From Bilabrum cf. latius (taxonomy: Eukaryota; Bigyra: Bicosoecida; Bigyra; Bicosoecida), in the NCBI GenBank assembly GCA_965178125.1, contig CBCXTV010000001.1, forward strand, positions 124,001 to 188,000: a stretch of DNA of 64,000 nt, in the 5' to 3' direction. Below the pieces are notes generated by a model. It made no database searches. It worked only from the letters and a program-made list of their open reading frames with translations, and was not told the origin of the DNA. Below, one piece after another: positions 1 to 9,135 of the stretch. Made by a program: the position numbers and the translations under genes. Position 1 is the first letter of the stretch, and every line of letters starts with the position of its first letter.

Positions 1-564
1 CCTCGCGTGTTTCCTCCCGGTTCGCGACTTCTTCCTAAGTCGCCGGCCCATCCGGCGGTGCTCATAACAGCGCTCGGCAGTGAGGCACCCCAGGACACAC
101 AGTGCGTCGTTTGGTCGGACTCTAAGGCTTTCGACCTCGCGGAGTTTGTATGCTCTTCCTGCGGCTGCAATCGTGTCATGGCGGACCTGAATCATCGTAT
201 GCGTGATCGTCTCGTACGTCGCGTGCAGCGCACGCTTTATGCCGATGATTCTCCGTGCGGCAGGGGTGCGATTTCGTGTCGTGCTTGTCGCGAGAAGGCG
301 CGCGACGCGGCGCCGAAGACGTCGATTATGAACGCGGCGAACAAGAAGAAGATCTCGGGAACTCTTCGCATGCAGTTGGATCTCATTGTAGAGACCGGGG
401 AGCGGAAGGGTCAGCGTTGTACTGCGGAGAAAATTCTGACATTGGGAACGATGAAGCAGCACAGGGTTTTCGAGAGGGACCTTTACGATGAGGCATGGCG
501 CGGGCTTGTTCGTCTGTCTGGACGCGAGGCTTGGAGCGATGACGACTCGTGGTCTCCGCGTTGA
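1..564 (+). CDS. Gene A, zinc-ribbon-like protein (5' end outside window)
   Basis: This is the 3' part of the gene seen whole at 27067-27759. Base 1 is already in frame, so the first 43 codons lie left of the window. The visible part holds the CxxC pairs (Cys-Ser-Ser-Cys, then Cys-Arg-Ala-Cys about 40 residues later) and the charged C-terminus. It is identical in translation to the two full copies. The function is not recognised. Confidence 0.75.
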   Translation, partial: PRVFPPGSRLLPKSPAHPAVLITALGSEAPQDTQCVVWSDSKAFDLAEFVCSSCGCNRVMADLNHRMRDRLVRRVQRTLYADDSPCGRGAISCRACREKARDAAPKTSIMNAANKKKISGTLRMQLDLIVETGERKGQRCTAEKILTLGTMKQHRVFERDLYDEAWRGLVRLSGREAWSDDDSWSPR

Positions 565-1683
565 GCTTGCGTGACGGTTTTCCCTCTTAACCTGGCCTCT
601 TGCGTGGCGCTGCTTCCGCGTGTGGCCTGAGCGTGCGACCTGAGCGTTCGGCCTGCTGTCGCGTGTGACCTGAGCGAACGGGCGCTCGACAGTATCCCGC
701 GTTTGTTGCTTCTGGGGTTCAAGAAACTTGTACTTTTTGGGCTGTACGGTGGTCAGTGGTGCACGGTTCGTTCGCAGCCTCCGCGTTGTTGGAAAGCTAT
801 GGTGGAGCATGGTTCTTTTCGCAGCCTCCGCGTTGTGATCAAGCTACGGTGGAGCATGGTTCGTGAGCATGGTTCTTTTCGCAGCCTCCGCGTTGTTGAC
901 ACGTGAAAGCTACGCGAACGTGACCACACAATAGGCCATACCCCAGGTGAAATCCGGACTCGGACATCCAGACGAAACGGCATCATGCACACTGTTGAAC
1001 ACACAAATGACACTGAGCTCCACCGTAACGTAACTTTCCATCACCACCTGGTTTATTTTCTCCGCGATGGCAGCTTAGCGGTGACGCTGTGTCTTCGGGC
1101 ATGAAGGGGCAAATCTTTGATTTTTTGGGCCCTGTTTCGGTCACCGAAAAGTCGTGTGATTTCTGGCGCGCAGGAGGAGTGACGCAAGGTATTTCTGAAC
1201 CGTTTTCCGGACGCTTTCCGGGCCTCCCATGTGACCGCTTTTTGCGTACCGAAACACGTTCCGCGCGTGAGGAGCAGATGCGGATCTCCGCGGGGTCCTA
1301 GTTGTGTCCTTTTTCGGGGGACGAAATCGGGCGCACTTGTCGTGCCGATTCGTGGTCGTCTCTGAGACCGGCTGCGAGTCGGGAAAGGTGCCCGGGAGAT
1401 GCTCGTGTCCTTGGCTTCGTATTTCTCCGCGTATTCTTCAAACGCGGGCGCACGTCTCCTACCGATTCGTGGTCGGTTTCCGAGGCCGATCGCGAGTCGG
1501 GAAATGCGCCCGCGATGCGCTCTCGATCTCGGAAAGGGCGGGAGTCCGTTCTTGCATTCGGAATGGGCGGGGAGTTGCTTTTCCTGGGAGCATGTGCGAG
1601 ATTCCTTCTCCGCGGGTCCTCTTTCGGCTTCGGCAGTCAGCAGCGCACTCTGCGGGAACGGCATTCTCCGAGTCTCTTTGCCG
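565..1683. other. Spacer between A and B, with short tandem repeats
   Basis: No gene is recognised in these 1.1 kb. Bases 768-898 hold three imperfect copies of a unit built around CGCAGCCTCCGCGTTGT, two of them preceded by AGCATGGTTCTTTT. Bases 1318-1395 and 1441-1505 are diverged direct copies of one another (shared cores CCGATTCGTGGTCG and GAGTCGGGAAA). The stretch 1190-1450 recurs at 14825-15081. Open frames continue upstream from gene B through this region, but their translation is low-complexity and I treat it as leader. Confidence 0.6.
768..898 (+). repeat. Three short tandem repeats
   Basis: Three imperfect direct copies near 770-791, 807-836 and 868-898, each ending CGCAGCCTCCGCGTTGT and spaced about 45 to 60 bases apart. 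The same array is present at +27,195 and +54,390. It lies downstream of gene A, and its role is unknown. Confidence 0.75.
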
Positions 1684-2691
1684 ATGATGTCTGAGGAGAA
1701 ACCCTCCGAGAGCATTGCTGTTTCCTTGGGAGACGGCCGCAATCTTCGTGCGCGTCGAGGCGCCGGTGATATGGGAAACGAGGGCGGCATGTTGGCGCGC
1801 GAGGTCGACGCGCCGGCGGAGCACGCCGGCGCGGCGGCAAGCGTCGATGATTCGCTCGGCCCCCACATCGAGAGCGGCGGCGCGGAGGCGGCGTCCACGG
1901 GGATGCTCGGAGAGGAGAGCGGCAAGGCAGCGCCGAAGGAGGACGCCGAAGACGACGGCGGCAAGAAGACGGAGGAGGAGGATGCTCGCGGCGGTGGACG
2001 TGCTGTGGTGCCCGGAGGTAATGACGACGTATGGACCAACGCAGCAGCTTGGAAGGCGGGTGGCGGCGTGGCAGCCGGGGCGGTCTCTGGCGCTGATAGC
2101 TGGGATCAATGGGGGACCCCTGCGAAGTCGTCATGGGGGGAGACGTACGTGCTGCGGCAGGTCGCGTCGGAGCCGGCGGAGGAGGCGACATGGACTTGCA
2201 ACGCGTGCCAGTGCTGCAAGCCCCGGTCGGCGTACTTTAAGAAGTGGAAGGACTGGATCCAACCAGTTTGCCGGGTGTGTTGCGACAAGTTCGACAACGC
2301 GACGCCGTGGTGGGTGTGGTGCAAGAGCTGCAAAAACGAGTATCCGGCGTACCGATTTCCCCAGATCCGCCGGAAGAAGGAGAACTTGCGCTATTTCTTC
2401 CCTGAGGACTGGTGCGCGAAGTGCCTGGTTGCGCGTGGCTGGAGTCTCCATGATGTCCGTTCCTCTGCGGGTGAAGCGAAGCGTTGGGTGCCAAAAGCTG
2501 GCGCGAATACCGGTGACGGCGACAACGACGCTCGTGCTCCCGCACGCGACGAGCTTCCTGCAGGAGGCGCCGCCTCCTGCAGCAACGCCGTGCGTCAGAG
2601 TTCTTCGCGTGACGAGGCCTTGGATGACATCAAGCGGGCCATGGAGCTTCTCCAGAATGCGGAAAGGTTCCTCCTCACGATGCCAGCGTGA
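1684..2691 (+). CDS. Gene B, four-CxxC zinc-binding-like protein
   Basis: Predicted 335 aa. The start was set at the tandem ATG ATG at 1684/1687, because this point is conserved in the second gene copy at 12595 and in the partial copy near 12045; the frame is open further upstream to 1399. Residues about 1-165 are low-complexity, rich in Ala, Gly, Glu and Asp. Four CxxC pairs follow at C172/C175, C196/C199, C213/C216 and C244/C247, enough for two zinc sites, with aromatic and basic residues between. The C-terminus is short and acidic-helical. Binding of nucleic acid or protein through zinc ribbons is inference; no named family is recognised. Copy 1 has Leu at residue 58 and Gln at 142, where copy 2 has Gly and Leu. 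Confidence 0.72.
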   Translation: MMSEEKPSESIAVSLGDGRNLRARRGAGDMGNEGGMLAREVDAPAEHAGAAASVDDSLGPHIESGGAEAASTGMLGEESGKAAPKEDAEDDGGKKTEEEDARGGGRAVVPGGNDDVWTNAAAWKAGGGVAAGAVSGADSWDQWGTPAKSSWGETYVLRQVASEPAEEATWTCNACQCCKPRSAYFKKWKDWIQPVCRVCCDKFDNATPWWVWCKSCKNEYPAYRFPQIRRKKENLRYFFPEDWCAKCLVARGWSLHDVRSSAGEAKRWVPKAGANTGDGDNDARAPARDELPAGGAASCSNAVRQSSSRDEALDDIKRAMELLQNAERFLLTMPA

Positions 2692-2889
2692 CGCGGGAGC
2701 TTCCCGAATGGGTCCGTCGTACTGTGAGGGCGCTCCGGAAGGAAGAGCGCGAGTGAGTCATCCTTGCGCCGAGGTGAGCGCGACGTCGGAGGAGCACGGT
2801 CGTTTGATTGGGAACGATATGGTCGGCAGAGTGTGAAAATCCGAGTTTCTCGTGCAGGATTGGGCAGCTCTCTAGATATCTTGCCTGGG

Positions 2890-3865
2890 AAGGGTGTGAT
2901 GTGGTGGGAGCGCTTCCGCCTCACGTGGCAGACGTCCACACTTCCTGGTTCCCCGGCAGGCTGTTTGGCGAGACGGAGTGGCAAAGCATCCGCCTGCTGA
3001 TTCCTACTTTGTTACCTCGATTGTGAGCTCGGAGCTTGGGGCGGAGGATTCTGCGGGCAGCTCATGTGTGCCTAGAGTGTCATCCCGCGACCCTCTGACT
3101 TCTGTTCGTGGCTTTACCTCTTCGCGCAGGAAGATTCCTCATGAGGCAAGCCCGGTCCGAACTCGCGTGGGATGCCGTGCGCTGGTGCGGCTTCCACTCA
3201 TCCCCGGGGTGGGGAGCGCTGGGTAAAGGATCGTCTGTCCCTGCAAGTTTCGATTCGACGAGGTGCGGCAGCATGACGCGGACCGAGGTGAAGTCCTTTG
3301 TCCGCGATAGGTCGCCGCGTCGCGCGGTGGCGACCCCACAGCGCCCCAATCCCATTCCGGAGAGGGGGTGTGATGCAGTGGGAGCCCTTCCGCCTCACGT
3401 GACAGACGTTCACACTTCCTGGTTCCCATAAGGTCTTCAGCACAGCGCATGCGAGGCAGGCTGTTCGGCGAGACGTAGTGGCATCGCCCCCGCCTGCTCA
3501 TTCCTACTTTGTTACCTCGATTGTCAGCTTGGGGCTCGGGGCGGCGGATTCAGCGGGCAGCTCATGTATGCTGGAGTGTCATCCCGCGACCTCTGACTTC
3601 TGTCCGTGGCTTTACCTCTTCGCGCAGGAAGATTCCTCATGAGGCAAGCCCGGTGCGAACTCCTGTGGGATGCCGTGCGCTGGTTCGGATTCCACTCATG
3701 CCCGATGTGGGGAGCGCTAGGGTAAAGGATCGTCTGTCCCTGCAAGTTTCGATTCGGCTCGAGTCAATGTGAGGAAGGAGAGGTGCGGCAGCATGACGCG
3801 GAACGAGGTGACGTCCTTTGTCCGCGATAGGTCGCCGCGTCGCGCGGTGGCGACCCCGCAGCGCC
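2890..3865 (+). repeat. Imperfect direct duplication covering the leader of gene C
   Basis: Bases 2892-2955 match 3366-3427, 3061-3258 match 3543-3750, and 3271-3350 match 3790-3868. The two arms are about 90% alike by eye and about 475 to 520 bases apart. The first arm carries a truncated copy of the first 20 or so codons of gene C (ATG at 3274), which then runs into the start of the next arm. This looks like a tandem duplication of a spacer plus gene start. Confidence 0.8.
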
Positions 3866-4314
3866 CAAACCCCGCCCCGCCTAGTCCTCACTCGACAGCG
3901 GTGTCGAACCTGCAGCAGCGCTTCGAGAACATGCAGCAGCGTGCGGAAAGCTTGAGCGCTCAGCTGGAGTACGCCCAAAGTGTGATCAGGCTGCTCTCAG
4001 GCCTGTTGCGCGATGAGGCTCCTCGGTTCTATGCAGACTTTGATCCCGTGATTCGGCGTGCGATGTCTGGCGCAAGCGGCTCCGTTGCGGGTAGGTCTTT
4101 CCGTCTTGTGGACGGAGGCGTCATCCACGGACCTGACACAGCAGTCGCTGCTCCTCCGCGTCGTCTCATCGTTGAGGTGCGTACGGACTGGGAGATGACC
4201 GAGACTGCCTCAACTGTGCTGGATTCCTCAGGATCAGACGACATGGGTTCCGAGGACTCGCCGCCGCCGACCGTCGTCCTCCCCAGCGGCGCGGCGGGCG
4301 CCGGCGGTGCCTAG
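3793..4314 (+). CDS. Gene C, small coiled-coil protein
   Basis: Predicted 173 aa. I chose the ATG at 3793 because the same ATG context (GCAGCATGACGCGG) is present in the duplicated, truncated arm at 3274; an in-frame ATG lies eight codons upstream at 3769. The N-terminus is basic and Pro/Arg-rich. Residues about 37-77 form a likely coiled coil with Leu/Gln/Glu heptad character. The C-terminal third is acidic, Ser/Pro-rich and probably disordered. It lies between B and the DDE gene D, same strand. No family is recognised. A partner or adaptor role for D or Rep would be a guess. Confidence 0.6.
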   Translation: MTRNEVTSFVRDRSPRRAVATPQRPNPAPPSPHSTAVSNLQQRFENMQQRAESLSAQLEYAQSVIRLLSGLLRDEAPRFYADFDPVIRRAMSGASGSVAGRSFRLVDGGVIHGPDTAVAAPPRRLIVEVRTDWEMTETASTVLDSSGSDDMGSEDSPPPTVVLPSGAAGAGGA

Positions 4315-4852
4315 TCCTCGGCAGCTCCTGCATCGGAGCCTCCTGTCGAGATTCGATCGCGCAACGTCGTTCCTTACATTGCTTGCCGTCGCATGTGCCG
4401 GGCGGTGGTGGGTGTGCGTGTTCGCCGAAAGTTCCCGGCCTCGTCTTCCTCAGGAGAGCTCCTCGACCCGAAATTGGCAGCTCAGCGCTGCCGTGGCCGA
4501 TACAGTACCCGTGCATGGCCAGTTGGCAGCTACGCGCTGCCGTTGCCAATGTCGTCCGCACGAGAGCAGAGTGGCAGCTCAGCGCAGGCGAGAAACCGCG
4601 CTCGCAATGCTGCGAGGTGTATTCAATGCTGTGCACGTGTCTATCCCGCTCCCTGGTTTTGTCTCGCTTGCGCCAGTGTGACCGCAGCAGAGCGGGTGCT
4701 TCCCGTGCGTCTTCAGCTTTGAGCACTCCTCCAGCGACAGGAAGGCATTCGCTTGCTCTCGCTCCCCGCCTGCGTCCTATCCCTCCCGGGTATCTTCAGA
4801 GGCCACAGGCAGTGCGAAGCTTGGCAGCGGGTCCGTCCGCGTCGTTTCGGCT
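4315..4852. other. Spacer between C and D with GGCAGC/GCTGCC motifs
   Basis: No gene is supported. Bases about 4476-4585 contain three related blocks starting TTGGCAGCT or GTGGCAGCT, the first two ending in GCGCTGCCGT, so each of those is itself a small inverted repeat. Similar blocks directly upstream of a transposase-like gene could be protein-binding sites, but this is only positional inference. Confidence 0.4.
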
Positions 4853-6490
4853 GTGAGCGATCTTCTGCCCGGTTCCTCACGCGTCATAATGTCCTCTGCT
4901 TCGGTGCCGGATCAGCTCGCACGGATCAGTAAGGAGCTGAAGTGTCTCAGAGACGCGAGACAACGGGCGCGCAATGGGCTGCGCCATCCGTGGTTGCGCG
5001 CCATGGAGGCACAGGTCGCTGAGGTTATTCGTCATCACCCCGGCGGTGGCGAGGCAGCTCTTCGAACCTATGTCTCTCGTCAGTTGCAGAGTCGACAGGT
5101 TTCCACGCGGACGGCTTCGCAGGAGGAGTTTCAAAGGCAGGTCGATGAGGAGGTCGCGCTCACCATGAGGCGCCCAGCTGAGGCGTGGCAGCGAAATCCT
5201 CTTCGCTCATGTCATCGAGAGTCCGTGGCACGCGCAGAGACCTTTCTCGCCGAGGCTTCTGTCGTTGCTTGGATCGACCATGTGAACGAGCAGCGTGGGT
5301 GTGCTCCAACTGGGAACATGGTTTTCGCCATGCTTGCGAGGATGGGCGTTCGCGCGGGGAAGGACTCGGCTCGACGGCAGTGGCTCCTGCGCTTCCGTCG
5401 TCGTTGGCGGCTTCGGCATGGCCGATTGAAGAAGCAGCCCCCGGTAACACTCGATTACGTCAGACTCGCGTGTCGTGTCTTCTATCAGTGGATTGAATTC
5501 GCAGAAGCGCGAGTGCCCCCCAACCGCCGCCTCGTCTTTGTGAATTTCGATGAGTCCAGCGTGCCCTTTGCCTTTCCGGGAATGCGCGGGTACATCGCAC
5601 CGAGGTCAGGAACGGAGCCCGCTTCGCTTGGTTCGCGCACGGAGCGCCTCGCCTCGAATAGCAATCGAGGATCGTACACCTTTCTGGGTTTTATTAGCGA
5701 CTGCCCGGAAATCCAGCGACGACTCCCGCGTATACTCATCGGGAAGCACACGCGGCTGAGCAAGCGCTTGATGCGTGGGGCGCCGAACCAAATGGTGGAC
5801 GGAATGGAAGTCTGGGCCCGAGAGAGCTCGTGGGTGACGCAGTCCCTCATGTTCGACATTCTGCGTCGGCTTTTCGCTTCTTGGATGGACATTCAGCATG
5901 AGATCTATCCAATAGTGATACTTGACTGCGCGCCCCAACACATTTCCACTGAGATTGTGAACTTCGCACACGGCCTTGGCATGGATCTCGTGTTTATTCC
6001 TGGTCGACTCACCTTCCTGCTTCAGCCGTTGGACGTTCTCGTCTTTCAGCTTCTTAAGCGCGACCTTCGGGAGACGTGGATGCAGGAGCGCTCGCGTCAT
6101 GAAGCGGGTCATGTCGATGTCTCTTGCCATCTCAGGGTTGTCGCTGAGTGCACGAAGAGAGTGCTCTCGTCTGGCTCGTGGCAAGGCGCTTTCGATATGA
6201 CAGGCATTACCAGCGGCAGGCGCCGCTTGCATTCGACCCTACGGCGCTTGTTTGAGTGTGACATGGAGGACATCTCCAGCGATGCTCCGTCTGTCGACCA
6301 GCTCCGCTTCATCAGCAGTCCGCAGCAGCCTCTCCCGCACGATGCGCTCATCAACAGGGCCCCAGTCGCGTCCGGACACGCGGTCGACGGAGGCGTCCAC
6401 GGTGGTAACGCTCGCCGCGTGCCTCGTGGCCGCAGACTAAACGGATGGACCCCCCGCGATCGCGCTCACCCCTCGGCGGCCATGCCGTGA
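4853..6490 (+). CDS. Gene D, pogo/Tigger-like DDE superfamily protein
   Basis: Predicted 545 aa; a second start at 4889 would remove 12 residues. Residues about 155-200 (ARMGV...SARRQWLLRFRRRW) resemble the CENP-B-type helix-turn-helix found before DDE domains of the pogo group. The DDE_1-like core follows: first Asp D233 in VNFDES, second D358 in ILDCAPQH, third D394 in LLQPLD, giving a DD35D spacing close to that of pogo relatives. The FIPGRLTFLLQPLD block is the classic conserved stretch before the last Asp. All three acidic residues are present, so catalysis (strand transfer at element ends) is possible. The C-terminus is basic and Arg-rich. It could be an active transposase of this unit or a domesticated DNA-binding protein; no flanking terminal repeats were identified. 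Confidence 0.85.
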   Translation: MSDLLPGSSRVIMSSASVPDQLARISKELKCLRDARQRARNGLRHPWLRAMEAQVAEVIRHHPGGGEAALRTYVSRQLQSRQVSTRTASQEEFQRQVDEEVALTMRRPAEAWQRNPLRSCHRESVARAETFLAEASVVAWIDHVNEQRGCAPTGNMVFAMLARMGVRAGKDSARRQWLLRFRRRWRLRHGRLKKQPPVTLDYVRLACRVFYQWIEFAEARVPPNRRLVFVNFDESSVPFAFPGMRGYIAPRSGTEPASLGSRTERLASNSNRGSYTFLGFISDCPEIQRRLPRILIGKHTRLSKRLMRGAPNQMVDGMEVWARESSWVTQSLMFDILRRLFASWMDIQHEIYPIVILDCAPQHISTEIVNFAHGLGMDLVFIPGRLTFLLQPLDVLVFQLLKRDLRETWMQERSRHEAGHVDVSCHLRVVAECTKRVLSSGSWQGAFDMTGITSGRRRLHSTLRRLFECDMEDISSDAPSVDQLRFISSPQQPLPHDALINRAPVASGHAVDGGVHGGNARRVPRGRRLNGWTPRDRAHPSAAMP

Positions 6491-7509
6491 CCTCGACCAC
6501 GACCATGTCAGGGGCGAACGCGACTTCGTCAACCTCGAGCACGACCATCCCAGCGGCGAACGCGGCTTCCTCGATGGGATCCCTGACCCCGACGAAGCTT
6601 CCCCGACCTCGGCCACGTGAACCTGCAGGCGCATTCTTGCCCGATGTGCCCGCGCAGGTGGCGGCCTGCACGGCGTGGGCGCCACCGTTTCGTCGACCAG
6701 ACAGCTCAGCCACTCCGGCGACGCGCGAGGCGGCAACGTCCACGTGCATCAATCCGTGGACCGCTCTCTCCTGGTATCCGACACCACCGCAGCCGACGGA
6801 CCCCCCTTCCGACAGGCCTCGCGAGGTACCGAACCGGAGCTCCCGGCAGCAGCGCAGGCGTCATGCTTGGGGCGGCACGTGGGTGTTCGACGACGCCATT
6901 ACGCTCAGCGATTGCGGGTCGAGGGTGCAGATCGACGCGCCGCAGTCGAAGCTCTTGGCGATGGTCCTGCCCCGGAAGTCGGGCCAGTGGATTCCTCGTA
7001 GGCTGCGCTCGCGTACGATCTGGTATTTGGCTGGGGAGCAGTCGGCCGTGATCACCAACCTCAAGTGCCAGGCCTGCAGTCGGGTCAAGCACGCGGACAG
7101 CTTCAACCCGAAGAGCTTGCGTCGGGCTCAGTACTCGTTGCTGCATTCCCTGTGGCCCGGCTACATACGACGTACCGAGCGGTCTATTTGGTGCACGCAG
7201 TGTGCGGTGGAGGACCAGTTGATGCAGGGCAACTTTCCGGACGGCTACTGTTTCCGGATCCGCGCCACACTCGAAATTTGCCATCAAGATCGCGTCGCGG
7301 CCAAGCTGTTTGCAGTGCACGACAGTAACGCTCTCTTCGAGCAGATCCCGCTGAGCTCCCGTGCGGCCATGGACGTGGCGGAGCAGTTGCGCCGATACTG
7401 GCAGGATGCCGTGTCCTCAGACGGCCAGAGCAACATCTTCCACAGCGACCACGTTTCGACAGACGACGACTCTGAGTTCGCACCGGGCGGACCGGAGAGC
7501 GTGCCGTGA
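6445..7509 (+). CDS. Gene E, zinc-ribbon-like protein
   Basis: Predicted 354 aa from 6445, overlapping the end of D by 46 bases in another frame. A start at 6505 (residue 21) would avoid the overlap and is equally likely. Residues 1-145 are low-complexity, rich in Ser, Thr, Pro and Ala. Residues about 150-205 form a conserved-looking block. CxxC pairs at C208/C211 and C250/C253 form a probable zinc ribbon. The C-terminus is helical then acidic. Its parts are reused in the mosaic region (11751-12002 copies 6826-7077; 13601-13641 copies about 7195-7230), which supports it as a genuine coding unit. No named family is recognised; it looks like a relative of A and B in design. Confidence 0.68.
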   Translation: MDPPRSRSPLGGHAVTSTTTMSGANATSSTSSTTIPAANAASSMGSLTPTKLPRPRPREPAGAFLPDVPAQVAACTAWAPPFRRPDSSATPATREAATSTCINPWTALSWYPTPPQPTDPPSDRPREVPNRSSRQQRRRHAWGGTWVFDDAITLSDCGSRVQIDAPQSKLLAMVLPRKSGQWIPRRLRSRTIWYLAGEQSAVITNLKCQACSRVKHADSFNPKSLRRAQYSLLHSLWPGYIRRTERSIWCTQCAVEDQLMQGNFPDGYCFRIRATLEICHQDRVAAKLFAVHDSNALFEQIPLSSRAAMDVAEQLRRYWQDAVSSDGQSNIFHSDHVSTDDDSEFAPGGPESVP

Positions 7510-8277
7510 GGGACCGCAGCGACAGTAGCGTCGCTTAGGTGAGGAGCGGGTGCCAATGCTCTTTTGAAAATGGTGTGTCGTACGTACGGCAGGAGCCGTC
7601 GGTGGGAGCGGGGCGGATCCTGCGGGAAGTCGTGGAGACTGAGGGCAGAGACTCTCGGGTCGGTCAGGGTCTCATGTAACGTGCTGTTCACCGCAGAGGT
7701 ATGTGCGGATCTTGGTGGATCTCTCGAGGACATGGGTGGCATACCGTTGTGCATCCGTTCCCCGGGGGGGGCGGTCGCAGAAGAGTGCACACGAAAACAA
7801 GAGGAAAGGAGACCAACCCCCCAAACCCACGTAGTGCGATCCTGGGGGGTACCCTATAAGGTACTAAGAATCCTTCTCCCGAAAATCGCACTACCTCGGG
7901 CCACAACGTCTTGGTGGATTCCTCGAGGACATGGGTGGCATACCGTTGTGCATCCGTTCCCCGTCGCTCCCTAACGTCTTCAGTGGCAGGTTCGGAAAAG
8001 ACACCTCCGTAGGCACGCGACAAGTCCCGGTGAAGCGGGCTCGCACCGCGCTGGGCGGGAGATCGTGAGCGCTTAGAGGACCGGAGCTTTCGGGCGGGTG
8101 CGTGTCTCGACAAACTCCCTCTTGACCACGGGCGGGGAACGTGTAGGGCGGAAGCTAAAGACACCGTAAGTAGCGGAGGGCTAACATTCCGTCCTTCGGT
8201 GAGAGCCAAAAGTTCGAGTCTGCGAGAGACTATTATACGAAGTTCTCCCCTCCTCATACGTGCGCATAGCCTCCTCA
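7510..8277. other. Gene-poor spacer holding an origin-like cassette
   Basis: No gene is supported between the stop of E and the minus-strand remnants. The stretch contains the 53-bp direct repeats and the stem-loop cassette described separately (7711-7962). The rest (7963-8277) has no structure I recognise. Confidence 0.5.
7711..7962. repeat. 53-bp direct repeats flanking an origin-like stem-loop cassette
   Basis: Bases 7711-7763 and 7910-7962 are direct copies (core GGACATGGGTGGCATACCGT) 199 bases apart. The 146 bases between them closely match about 23565-23700 upstream of Rep. They include the inverted arms GTAGTGCGAT (7831-7840) and ATCGCACTAC (7885-7894) and the inner GTACC...GGTAC. The iterated GAGCACTAC motifs found at the Rep site are missing here. 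It may be a second, reduced origin or an inserted copy. Confidence 0.75.
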
Positions 8278-8493
8278 CGCGGTAGCGCGAGCGCGGGACC
8301 CGGACCTGTCCCTGATGGGCGTGAATCTGAACCCGGCGTACTCTCCTAGTCTGTCACTTCCACGACCTTGTTGTCGCGGAACCACTTGCACGGAGAGGAA
8401 CCTGTCGTTCAAGCGGGTGCAGCCGGACGCGCAGGTGTAGTGCATCGCCTTGCATATGTGCACGGCCAAGTAGATGCCGGAACCGTAGAGGTA
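8278..8493 (-). pseudogene. PARP-catalytic-domain-like remnant
   Basis: On the minus strand, the residues GSGIYLA are followed closely by CKAMHYTCASGC and a hydrophobic strand (RFLSVQVV). This order resembles the poly(ADP-ribose) polymerase fold, where a G-x-G-I-Y-F/L-A loop precedes a helix with K and Y and then a strand. A stop codon lies just upstream of the YLYGSG segment, and no start or rest of the domain is seen in this frame, so it is a fragment. Identification rests on a short motif only. Confidence 0.33.
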
Positions 8494-8874
8494 TCACACT
8501 TCCCGCGGAGCTTGGGTGGGTCTTTCGCTGCTGTCGTCTGCTCCAGAAGGTTTGCGCCAAAAACCGGAAAACTTCTAAGACAGAGGTGGGATGCCAGGAG
8601 CTCACGGTCCTGCCGGATTGGGGAGGTCCATGCCCACGCGAGCCGGGTACGCGTCCAAATCAACGCACAGAGCGGGAGCTGAGGGCGCCAAGGACGCTCA
8701 CTGTCAGGCACACACAACGCGCACAGAATTCGTCATTTCGCGTTCAAAGCCTGCCAACGACGTGGCGCTTGGCGAAATGTGGTGGGTGGCGAAGATGTGG
8801 TACTTCGCCGTGCCTTTCTCTATGACGGCCAAGCGTGCACTCGCCATCGCGCTCGGACGCCACAGGAAGAGATC

Positions 8875-9010
8875 CCAGCTCGCAGCTCCGCCGCCTCATC
8901 CAGGAGTAAGGCGAAGTCGAATCGTGAATAGCGCTTCGCACCTTCACAGAGCCGAGGATCACAGATAGGCCCCGCCTCACAGAACCCAGCGCCATAGGGC
9001 AGAGCGTGAA
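8875..9010 (+). repeat. Diverged copy of the 3' end of gene G and its downstream sequence
   Basis: Bases about 8915-9010 match 23185-23290 (shared GAGGAT(C/T)ACAGATAG, CCCCGC(C/G)TCACAGAA and AGGGCAGAGCGT), with weaker similarity from about 8875. The reading frame of G is not preserved. It shows that old copies of neighbouring parts of the unit lie inside the unit. Confidence 0.7.
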
Positions 9011-9135
9011 GTACCTGGCCGCTTGGCTTGGCCGGACCCCCGCCCGCCCTCCGCCGGCAGCTCCTCCCGTCCGTCCCTATGGAGGCAGATCCGCGTACCC
9101 ATGCTGCGGCGGGATCCTGACACAATCCGCTCCTC

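Noticed and set aside
1715-2836. 373-codon open frame overlapping gene B in another phase
   Set aside because: Translation is dominated by Arg/Thr/Ser runs typical of an off-frame reading of GC-rich DNA, and it ends in spacer; the overlapping frame has the ordered CxxC pairs.
7831-7894. tRNA-like fold
   Set aside because: The nested stems suggest a cloverleaf at first sight, but there is no anticodon or T-arm consensus and the length is wrong; an origin-like stem-loop explains it better.
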